From Wenxinia saemankumensis (lineage in GTDB: Bacteria; Pseudomonadota; Alphaproteobacteria; Rhodobacterales; Rhodobacteraceae), in the NCBI RefSeq assembly GCF_900141735.1, contig NZ_FQYO01000003.1:186001-250000 (forward strand): a DNA stretch of 64,000 nt. The letters run 5' to 3'. The notes below the pieces were generated by a model. The model worked only from the letters and a program-made list of their open reading frames with translations, had not been told where the DNA came from and did no database searches. A program made the position numbers and the translations under genes. Positions 49,262 through 56,444 of the stretch are shown piece by piece (the first letter of the stretch is position 1; the number at the start of each line of letters is the position of its first letter).

Positions 49262-52200
49262 CGCCGGGCGCCGCGCAGTGCCTCGATCCGGCCGCGCGCG
49301 GAATTGGAGCGCGGCCGCCAGAGCCCTCGGTCGATCGCCTCCTGCAGGCGGTCCGCGATCTCGGCCAGAGCGGGGGCGTTCGCCTTCGCGATGAAGTCGC
49401 GGGTGGCGTCGTTGGCGAGGAACGCCTCCTCCACCAGGTCGAAATGGTGGTTCGCGACCGCCCCCGTCGTCGCGGCATAGGCGAAGAGGTAGTCGACCGT
49501 CGCCGCGATCTCGAACGCGCCCTTGTAGCCGTGCCGCTTCACCCCCTCGATCCATTTGGGGTTGACGACGCGCGACCGGACGACGCGGGCCAGCTCGTCC
49601 TCGAGGCTGCGGATCACCGGGCGCTCGGGGCGCGAATGGTCGTTGTGGTAGACGGGCCGGCGCCGGCCCTGCAGATGCTCCACCGCCGCGGCCGCGCCGC
49701 CCTCGAACTGGTAGTAGTCGTCGCTGTCGAGCAGGTCGTGCTCGCGGTTGTCCTGGTTCTGGACGATGGCCTCGGTCTGGCCCAGCCGCTCCTCCAGGCC
49801 CGCCCGGTCCGGCACCCCCTCCTGCGCGGCGCCGTAGGCGTAGCCGCCCCATTCGAGATAGGCACGGCCGAGATCGGCGCTCTCGGACCAGAGCCGCTCG
49901 TCGATCAGCGCCTGCAGGCCCGCCCCGTACGCGCCGGGCTTGCTGCCGTAGACACGCGCGGCGCCCTCGCCCGCGCGGGCCCGGGCGGCGGCGGGATTGT
50001 CCTGCGCCGGCTCGTCCAGCGCCTGCACGGCGCGGGCGGCGCTGTCGACGAGGGCGACGAGCTGGGGAAAGGCGTCGCGGAAGAAACCCGAGATCCGCAG
50101 CGTGACATCGACCCGGGGCCGTCCGAGGACGGAGAGCGGCAGCACCTCGAACCCCGTCACCCGGCGGTTCGCGGAATCCCAGCGCGGCTTGACCCCCATC
50201 AGGGCCAGGGCCTGAGCGATGTCGTCGCCGCCCGTGCGCATGTTGGCCGTGCCCCAGGCGGTGACCAGCAGGCTGCGGGGCCAGTCGCCCTCGCGCTGCA
50301 GATGGGTCTCGATCAGCAGGTTCGCCGATTTCCATCCCAGCGCCCAGGCGGTGGGGGTGGGCACGGCGCGGCTGTCGACCGAGTAGAAGTTGCGCCCCGT
50401 CGGCAGCACGTCGGGCCGGCCCCGCGTCGGCGCGCCCGACGGGCCGGGAGGGATCGCGCGCCCCTCCAGCCCGCGCAGCAGCGCCGCCCCCTCGGCCGGG
50501 CCGCAGACGGCGAGGGTCGGGGCCATCCGCCCCGCGATCCAGTCGAGCACGGCGTTGGTGGCGGGGCCGGGTGACGCTCGGCTGTCGCCATCGCCCCACC
50601 CGCCCTCCCGCAGGGCGCCCTCCACCAGGTGCTGCGCCAGCAGTTCCAGCCGCTCGACGCTGTCGCCCTGGCTGCGCCAGGCATCGCCCGACAGGTCCGC
50701 CAGCGCGTCCGGCCGCGCCTCCGCCGGGGCGGCCATGTCGCAATCGAGCGGATCGAAGCCGAGCCCCAGATCCGCCGCCATCGCCCGCAGCAGCGAGGCG
50801 CCGCCCCCGGTTCCGTCGCCGCGCGGCACCCGGGCCAGCGCGATCAGCGTGTCGCGGGCGAGCCGCCCCTCGGGGCTCTGGCCGAAGACGTGGAGCCCGT
50901 CGCGGATCTGCGCCTCCTTCAGTTCGCAGAGCCAGGCGTCGAGCCGGCCGAGATCCTCTCCCTCCACCCCGGTGAAGCCCGCATCGCGGTCGATCCCGGT
51001 CGCGGCGGTCAGGGACAGGATCTCGCGGCGCAGACGCTCGGTCCGGCGCGGATCGACGCCGGCCGCCTCGTAGTATTCGTCGACCAGCGCCTCGAGATCG
51101 CGCAGCGGCCCGTAGCTCTCGGCCCGGGTCAGCGGCGGTGTGAGGTGGTCGAGGATCACCGCCGCCGCGCGCCGCTTGGCCTGCGTGCCCTCGCCGGGAT
51201 CGTTGACGATGAACGGATAGAGATGCGGCACCGGCCCCAGCGCGATCTCGGGCCAGCATTCCCCCGACAGCGCCACCGCCTTGCCCGGCAGCCATTCGAG
51301 GTTGCCGTGCTTGCCCATGTGGACGACCGCGTCCGCCCCCCAGTGATCGGTGATCCAGCGGTAGAAGGCGAGATAGCCGTGCGGCGGGACGAGATCGGGG
51401 GCGTGGTAGGTCTCGGCCGGGTCGACATTGTAGCCCCGCGCGGGCTGCAGGCCGATCGTCACGTTTCCGAAGCGGTGGAGGGAGAGGCGGAAGGCGCCCT
51501 CTTCTGCACCCTCTTCTGCGGCGTCGTCCGGGCGGGGGGCGGGTGCCGAGGTATTCGGGACCCCTGCGAAGAAGGGATCGTCCGCCGGGGCGCCCCAGCG
51601 ATCCGCGAGGCGCCGGGCCACGGGGTCGGGAAGGGTCCGGTGCCAGGCCTCGTAGACGGAGAGCGGCAGCGCCTCGCCGCCCTGCCGCTCCACCCGGTCG
51701 GTCAGCCAGTTGGTCGGGCCGGCCAGAAGGCGCTCCATCAGGGCAGCGCCGTCCTCGGGCGCGCCGCCGGTGTCGTAGCCGGCCTCGCGCAGCAGGCGCA
51801 GGACATGGGCGGTGGCGGCGGGCGTGTCGAGGCCGACGCCGTTGGCGAGCCGCCCGTCGCGGTTGGGATAGTTGGCGAGGACGAGGGCCACCTTGCGCGC
51901 GGCCGGGGGCGTCCGGCGCAGCCGGGCGCACCGAGCGGCGAGACGGATCGTCCAGTCGATCCGGTCCGGGACCGGGCGCCAGGCGGCGACGGGGCATTGC
52001 GTGGCCGTATCGAAGAAGGCCTCGGCCTTGAAGCTGGCGGCCCGGGTCAGGATCCGGCCGTCCACCTCCGGCAGGGCCACGTTCATCGCGATGTCGCGGG
52101 CGGAGAGGCCGGCCTGTCCATCCGCCCAGGCCGCCTCGGTTCCGCCCGACAGCACGACCTGCAGCACCGGCGCCGCGTTCGCCGCCGGACCCGCGAGAGG

Positions 52201-53043
52201 GTTGGCGGAGGGGTCCGCCCCCTCGTGCGGGGTGCCGGTGGCGAAGGCGGTGCAGTTCAGGATCACCTCGGGCGGGGCCTGCGCGAAAAGCCCCTCCAGC
52301 ACGCCCTGGCTGACCGGGTCCTTCAGCGAGGCGACGAAGACGGGGAGGGGGGCGAGCCCGGCCGACAGGGCGCCGCGGATCGCGGCGTCGATCGGGGCGA
52401 GGCCGGCGCCCTGGACGAGCGCGCGGTAGAAGACGATCGGCAGGAGCGGCGCGCCCGGCGCCCAGTGGGCGCGCAGCGTGTCGAGGCCGGGCGCGGTCTC
52501 GCCCGGCCAGTAGAGGCCGGCCCGCGGCAGCGGCCGGGCGGCGGGCGGCGCCCCGGTCCCGTCCAGCATGTGCCGCGCATGGGCGAGGAAGGCGGCGGCG
52601 TTCTGCGCGCCGCCCTCGACGAGGCAGGACCAGAGCGCGTCGTAATCGGCATCCGCGATCGTCGAGAGGGCGCGCAGCTCGGGATCGGGCCGGTCGTCGC
52701 CCGGCAGCAGGGCGAGCGGCACGCCCGCCTCGCGCAGGCGGGCGGCGTATTGCTCGGCCCCGTAGCGCCAGTAGCCCAGGCCCCCGAGCAGGCGGATCAC
52801 GACGAGGCGGCTCTTCGTGGCGCAGCTGTCGAGATGCAGGTCCACCGACATCGGGTGGGCCAGATGGGCGAGGCTGGCGAGGCGCAGGCTCGGCGGCGCG
52901 TCCATCTCCGCGCGGGCCCGGGCAAGCAGCGCGATCTCGGTGTCGGCGGCCGTGATGACGACGAGGTCGGCCGGATCCTGCGCGAGGTCGACCGGCTCGG
53001 TCCCGTCGTCGATGGCGCCGGGCTGGGCGGCGAGAAGATGCAT
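49258..53043 (-). CDS. cobN: Cobaltochelatase subunit CobN
   Basis: The 1261-residue protein is the large subunit of aerobic cobaltochelatase, which with CobS and CobT inserts Co2+ into hydrogenobyrinic acid a,c-diamide. Family blocks include 'YRWITDHWGADAVVHMGKHGNLEWLPGKAVAL', 'TAWGTANMRTGGDDIAQAL' and 'EWGGYAYG'. Compared with what I remember of the family there is an extra stretch near residues 494-518, between DDPFF and GAFRLSLHRFG, rich in Ala, Glu and Pro. It has no riboswitch of its own visible and probably belongs to the cbiM-cobW transcription unit. Confidence 0.95.
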   Translation of the reverse strand: MHLLAAQPGAIDDGTEPVDLAQDPADLVVITAADTEIALLARARAEMDAPPSLRLASLAHLAHPMSVDLHLDSCATKSRLVVIRLLGGLGYWRYGAEQYAARLREAGVPLALLPGDDRPDPELRALSTIADADYDALWSCLVEGGAQNAAAFLAHARHMLDGTGAPPAARPLPRAGLYWPGETAPGLDTLRAHWAPGAPLLPIVFYRALVQGAGLAPIDAAIRGALSAGLAPLPVFVASLKDPVSQGVLEGLFAQAPPEVILNCTAFATGTPHEGADPSANPLAGPAANAAPVLQVVLSGGTEAAWADGQAGLSARDIAMNVALPEVDGRILTRAASFKAEAFFDTATQCPVAAWRPVPDRIDWTIRLAARCARLRRTPPAARKVALVLANYPNRDGRLANGVGLDTPAATAHVLRLLREAGYDTGGAPEDGAALMERLLAGPTNWLTDRVERQGGEALPLSVYEAWHRTLPDPVARRLADRWGAPADDPFFAGVPNTSAPAPRPDDAAEEGAEEGAFRLSLHRFGNVTIGLQPARGYNVDPAETYHAPDLVPPHGYLAFYRWITDHWGADAVVHMGKHGNLEWLPGKAVALSGECWPEIALGPVPHLYPFIVNDPGEGTQAKRRAAAVILDHLTPPLTRAESYGPLRDLEALVDEYYEAAGVDPRRTERLRREILSLTAATGIDRDAGFTGVEGEDLGRLDAWLCELKEAQIRDGLHVFGQSPEGRLARDTLIALARVPRGDGTGGGASLLRAMAADLGLGFDPLDCDMAAPAEARPDALADLSGDAWRSQGDSVERLELLAQHLVEGALREGGWGDGDSRASPGPATNAVLDWIAGRMAPTLAVCGPAEGAALLRGLEGRAIPPGPSGAPTRGRPDVLPTGRNFYSVDSRAVPTPTAWALGWKSANLLIETHLQREGDWPRSLLVTAWGTANMRTGGDDIAQALALMGVKPRWDSANRRVTGFEVLPLSVLGRPRVDVTLRISGFFRDAFPQLVALVDSAARAVQALDEPAQDNPAAARARAGEGAARVYGSKPGAYGAGLQALIDERLWSESADLGRAYLEWGGYAYGAAQEGVPDRAGLEERLGQTEAIVQNQDNREHDLLDSDDYYQFEGGAAAAVEHLQGRRRPVYHNDHSRPERPVIRSLEDELARVVRSRVVNPKWIEGVKRHGYKGAFEIAATVDYLFAYAATTGAVANHHFDLVEEAFLANDATRDFIAKANAPALAEIADRLQEAIDRGLWRPRSNSARGRIEALRGARR

Positions 53044-53124
53044 CGGGTCGGCCTTCGGTCAGGTCGGGCGCGGCGGCATGACGCGGGGCGGGAACGGAGC
53101 GGCGACGCCGGGCGTTCGGGCGGC

Positions 53125-53292
53125 ATGAACAGGAATGATCTCGACCGCCCGGCCAAGCCCGAGGACGACTTCTCCATCGACGAGGAGAAGGGCAAGCCGG
53201 TGCGCGGCGCGGAGGATATCGACGGCAAGGACCACGATCCGAAGCCGAAGGATCCCAAGGAGCGCGCGACGGGTCACGACAGCGCCGACTGA
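53125..53292 (+). CDS. Small hydrophilic acidic protein (55 aa)
   Basis: This 55-residue frame begins MNRNDLDRPAKPEDDFSIDE and is very rich in Asp, Lys, Glu and Pro, so it should be disordered. Its last 19 bases overlap the convergent acetyltransferase gene. It lies in the gap between cobN (divergent) and the GNAT gene. The composition is conserved-protein-like rather than GC-skewed spacer, which supports translation. No function is recognised. Confidence 0.5.
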   Translation: MNRNDLDRPAKPEDDFSIDEEKGKPVRGAEDIDGKDHDPKPKDPKERATGHDSAD

Positions 53293-53750
53293 CCGTCCGG
53301 GGCCAGCGCCTTCTCCATGAAGACCGAGCTGCCGTTCTCGGCATAGGGGCCGAACGGGCCGCGCTGCACGTAGCCCGTGCGGGCGTAGAGGCGCATCGCC
53401 TCCGCCAGCTCGTGCCCCGTCTCCAGCCGCAGGAGCGGCAGGCCCTCCTCCGCCGCGACGTCCTCGAGCCGGGCGAGCAGGGCCCGGCCCACGCCGCGGC
53501 CCCGCGCCGCCTCGGCGGTGAAGAGGGACTTCACCTCGCCGTAGCCCTCGTGGATCGCCAGCGCGGCGGTGCCGAGCGCGCTCTCTCCCTCCATCGCGGC
53601 GAAGAGCCGGACATGGGGCGCGGCCAGCTCCTCCAGCCCGAGGAAGTTGTTCTGCTCGGGCGTGTAGAGGCGGCGCATCAGGGCATGCGACGCCTCGAGC
53701 AGGGCGCGGGGGCCGGGGTCGAAGGGCGAGACGCGGAGGATCCGGATCAT
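53274..53750 (-). CDS. GNAT-family acetyltransferase
   Basis: The 158-residue protein has 'EVKSLFTAEAARGRGVGRALLARLEDVA' (acetyl-CoA loop near residues 75-100) and the C-terminal 'LYARTGYVQRGPFGPYAENGSSVFMEK', typical of small-molecule acetyltransferases of the PA4866-like group. It starts inside the cobW stop (ATGA), so it is part of the cobalamin-controlled operon, an unexpected guest. Its substrate is unknown. Confidence 0.83.
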   Translation of the reverse strand: MIRILRVSPFDPGPRALLEASHALMRRLYTPEQNNFLGLEELAAPHVRLFAAMEGESALGTAALAIHEGYGEVKSLFTAEAARGRGVGRALLARLEDVAAEEGLPLLRLETGHELAEAMRLYARTGYVQRGPFGPYAENGSSVFMEKALAPDGQSALS

Positions 53751-54802
53751 GCCGAGAGGGCCGCCGCGATCGCCTCCCGGTCGAGGCCGGCCTCGCCGAT
53801 CACGACCAGCCGGGTGGCGCGGGGATCGGCCCCGAAGGGGCGGTCGTAATGGGTGTCGACGCGCGGGCCGACGGCCTGCAGCGTCAGGCGCATCGGCTTG
53901 CCCTGCACGGCGGCGAAGCCCTTCAGCCGCAGGATGTCGTGGGCGCGGATCGTGTCGGCCACCACCTGCGCGAAGGCGGCGGGGTCGGTCACCTCGCCCC
54001 GCTCGACGACGAAGGTCTCGAAATCGTCGTGGCCGTGCTCGTGCTCGTGCTCGTGGTCCTCGTCGTCGTCGTGGTGATGGTGGTGGATCTCGGCCCGGGC
54101 CTCGGCATCGCCCTCGGCGGCGCGGCCCTGGCCCAGCAGCACCTCGACCGGCAGCGCGCCCTTCGTCGCGCGAATCACCTGCACGCCGGGCCGCGCCTCG
54201 CCGCGGAGCCGCGCGGACAGCGCCTCGGCCCCTTCGGCGCCGAGGAGGTCGGCCTTGTTCACGACGATCATGTCGGCGCAGGCGATCTGGTCCTCGAAGA
54301 GCTCGCTCAGCGGCGTCTCGTGGTCGATGTTCTCGTCCGCGGCGCGCTGGCGGTCCACCGCGGCGACGTCATGGGCGAAGCGCCCTTCCTCCACCGCCTT
54401 GCCGTCGACGACCGTCACCACCCCGTCCACCGTGACGCGGCCCGCGATGGCCGGCCAGTTGAACGCGCGGACCAGCGGCTGCGGCAGGGCGAGGCCGGAG
54501 GTCTCGATCACGATGTGGTCGGGCCGGTCCTCGCGCTCGAGCAGCGCCTCGAGCGTGGGGACGAAATCCTCGGCCACGGTGCAGCAGATGCAGCCGTTCG
54601 ACAGCTCGACGATGTCCTCGTCGCGGCAGGATTCGACGCCGCAGCCGCGCAGGATCTCGCCGTCCACGCCGAGATCGCCGAACTCGTTGACGATGAGCGC
54701 GATGCGGCGGCCCTGCGCGTTCTCCAGCATGTGGCGGATCAGCGTGGTCTTTCCGGCGCCGAGAAAGCCGGTGACGATGGTGGCGGGGATCTTCGCGGGC
54801 AT
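53747..54802 (-). CDS. cobW: CobW-family metallochaperone GTPase
   Basis: The 351-residue G3E GTPase has Walker A GFLGAGKTT (12-20), the metal-binding CxCC at 71-74 (NGCICC), the NKAD guanine motif at about 182 and a His/Asp/Glu-rich segment at 240-260 that binds divalent metal, followed by the CobW C-terminal domain. CobW is thought to deliver cobalt to cobaltochelatase. It lies downstream of the CbiM-like permease after a hairpin, under the cobalamin riboswitch. Confidence 0.95.
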   Translation of the reverse strand: MPAKIPATIVTGFLGAGKTTLIRHMLENAQGRRIALIVNEFGDLGVDGEILRGCGVESCRDEDIVELSNGCICCTVAEDFVPTLEALLEREDRPDHIVIETSGLALPQPLVRAFNWPAIAGRVTVDGVVTVVDGKAVEEGRFAHDVAAVDRQRAADENIDHETPLSELFEDQIACADMIVVNKADLLGAEGAEALSARLRGEARPGVQVIRATKGALPVEVLLGQGRAAEGDAEARAEIHHHHHDDDEDHEHEHEHGHDDFETFVVERGEVTDPAAFAQVVADTIRAHDILRLKGFAAVQGKPMRLTLQAVGPRVDTHYDRPFGADPRATRLVVIGEAGLDREAIAAALSA

Positions 54803-54825
54803 GGGGGCCTCCGGGGCAAACGGCG

Positions 54826-54854
54826 AAAGGGCGGCCCCCGGGTCGGGGGCCGCC
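54826..54854 (-). terminator. Hairpin between the CbiM-like permease gene and cobW
   Basis: On the minus strand GGCGGCCCCC pairs with GGGGGCCGCC around a 5-base loop and is followed by CTTTCG. It may reduce read-through from the permease gene to cobW and set their expression ratio. Confidence 0.55.
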
Positions 54855-54876
54855 TGTCGGGCAGGTCGGGCGGGGA

Positions 54877-55548
54877 TCAGGCGGCCCGGAACAGCCGCGG
54901 CGTGACGAGGGCGGAGCCGCGCAGGCCGCGCATCCCCTTCGCCGCGCCGAGCACGGCGAGGTCCACCAGCGGCTCGATCAGGATCACCGTCATGTAGGCC
55001 GCGCCGAAGGTCGCGACCGAGGAGAAGCCGGCGAAGCCCTGGCCCCAGACCGCCCAGAACGCGACCCAGGCGACGACGCCGCCCTGGAACGCGGTCGAGA
55101 GGGCGAGGGTCTGGCCGTAGGTCAGGTCGACATAGGCGGTGCCGGGGGCGATCACGCGCCGCGCCAGCGCGGCGACGGCGAAGAGCGGCACCAGCAGCGT
55201 GGTCACGTTCATCCCGTATTGCGGCAGGTCGAACGGCGCGAAGAACAGGCCCTGCAGCAGCAGGCCCATCGCCAGCCCGATCGCGGCGGGGGCCGCGCCC
55301 AGGATCAGGAACAGGGTGGAGCCGAGGATGAAATGCACCTCGCTCACGCCGACCGGGTAATGCGGCAGCACCTGGAAGAAGGTGAAGGTGGCGGCGGTGG
55401 CCATTGCCGAGCGCGCGGCCAGCGAGGCGGCGCCCGTCTCGCGCAGCGCGTCCAGCGCCAGCTTGCCGGCCACGAGGGCCGATCCGGTCGCGGTCGCGGC
55501 GCCGAGCAGCAGCTTGGCCCCGGCGACGATGCCGTGTTCGATATGCAT
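54877..55548 (-). CDS. CbiM-like energy-coupling factor transporter S component
   Basis: The 223-residue membrane protein starts MHIEHGIVAGAKLLLGAATA, where the N-terminal Met-His-Ile/x-His supplies the metal-binding site of CbiM/NikM S components, and has about six membrane segments. 'PVGVSEVHFILGSTLFLILG' and 'GYGMNVTTLLVP' type blocks fit the family. It should import Co2+ or Ni2+; the neighbouring cobW and cobN and the cobalamin riboswitch favour cobalt. No CbiN, CbiQ or CbiO genes are next to it, so the energising components lie elsewhere. Confidence 0.87.
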   Translation of the reverse strand: MHIEHGIVAGAKLLLGAATATGSALVAGKLALDALRETGAASLAARSAMATAATFTFFQVLPHYPVGVSEVHFILGSTLFLILGAAPAAIGLAMGLLLQGLFFAPFDLPQYGMNVTTLLVPLFAVAALARRVIAPGTAYVDLTYGQTLALSTAFQGGVVAWVAFWAVWGQGFAGFSSVATFGAAYMTVILIEPLVDLAVLGAAKGMRGLRGSALVTPRLFRAA

Positions 55549-55596
55549 TGGTCTGTCTCCTCTCCCGTCCCACCGACGGGTTGGTTTTTCATCGCG

Positions 55597-55800
55597 TGAC
55601 AGGCCGGTCTCCTGGCTCGCGGGTCGCAGCGACCTGCCGCCTTCCCGGGGGCGTCGCCCCCAGTGGCCTCTGGCAGGCCGCTCGCCGCTTACAGTCGCGG
55701 GGGCGGCTGCGGAATTGGGCCTCCGCCTGGGATCGGCCCGCACCGCATTCCCGTTTCATCCCCGGGCGCTTCGCTGCCCGGACGGGGAACCTTCACGCGC
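55597..55800 (-). ncRNA. Cobalamin riboswitch
   Basis: The minus strand shows the full consensus in order: GTGAAGGTTCCCCG at the start, GGTGCGG, CCGCAGCCGCCCCCGCGACT with GTAAGCGG, the GCCACTG element, GGGAAGGC and the closing GAGCCAGGAGACCGGCCTG. It lies about 50 bases before the CbiM-like permease gene. Class I AdoCbl-type riboswitches repress downstream cobalt uptake and corrin genes when cobalamin is abundant. It is likely to control cbiM-like, cobW and, by read-through, the GNAT gene, cobN and the DUF925 gene. Confidence 0.95.
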
Positions 55801-55842
55801 CCTTGATGGTCCGGCGGACCGGGCCGGGTCAAGCGCAGCTTT

Positions 55843-56265
55843 TCAGTCGATCCAGTCCGGGGCGGGTCCGTTCCACAGGCGGTTCGGGTTGTCCTCGTCC
55901 AGGCCGCGCCGGTGCAGGGCGCGGTGGCCGGGGGACAGCAGGATCACCGGCTCCTCGTAGGGATGCGTGGCGTAGATCGCGCGCAAAGCCGGCTCCAGCG
56001 CCGCGTCGGGCAGGAAGACCCGCAGCGACAGGACCCGCGCCTCGACCACGTCCTCCGTCGCCGGGTTGCGGGCGGTCGGCAGGGTGCGGAAGCGCTGGAT
56101 CCCCTCGGCCGAGGTGAAGGAGACGCGGTCGTAGTCGCCGTAGCCGAGGCCGGCGGCGTCCTCGATCGCGCGGCGGACGCGTGTCGCGGTCGAGGCGGGC
56201 ACCTCCACCACCAGGATCGTGCCCGATTCGATGGCGTAGCGGTCGGCGGGGGCGGGGACGGTCAT
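55843..56265 (-). CDS. YqfO/NIF3 C-terminal-like (COG3323-type) protein
   Basis: The 140-residue protein resembles the alpha-beta YqfO domain found at the C-terminus of some NIF3/DUF34 proteins and in CutA-like trimers; the block 'ALRAIYATHPYEEPVILL' with HPYEEP is characteristic. The ferredoxin-like fold may bind metal through the conserved His and Glu residues, but this is inference. The ATG at 56265 follows a AGGACTGCC-like site. It diverges from smc with a 179-base gap. Confidence 0.7.
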   Translation of the reverse strand: MTVPAPADRYAIESGTILVVEVPASTATRVRRAIEDAAGLGYGDYDRVSFTSAEGIQRFRTLPTARNPATEDVVEARVLSLRVFLPDAALEPALRAIYATHPYEEPVILLSPGHRALHRRGLDEDNPNRLWNGPAPDWID

Positions 56266-56444
56266 CGGCAGTCCTTCCGGCAGGGCGGGAGGGGGCACGG
56301 GACCATGCGCCGCGCCCGCGGAAAAGCGATATCTTGTGGAGAAGCGCCGCCGATCCCGCCGCATCTGGGGCGACCCCGTTGACGGACGGCCCCCCGCCCG
56401 GCACCCTTGCCCGCAACAAGAAGAGCAGCCCCCGGACCCGCCCC

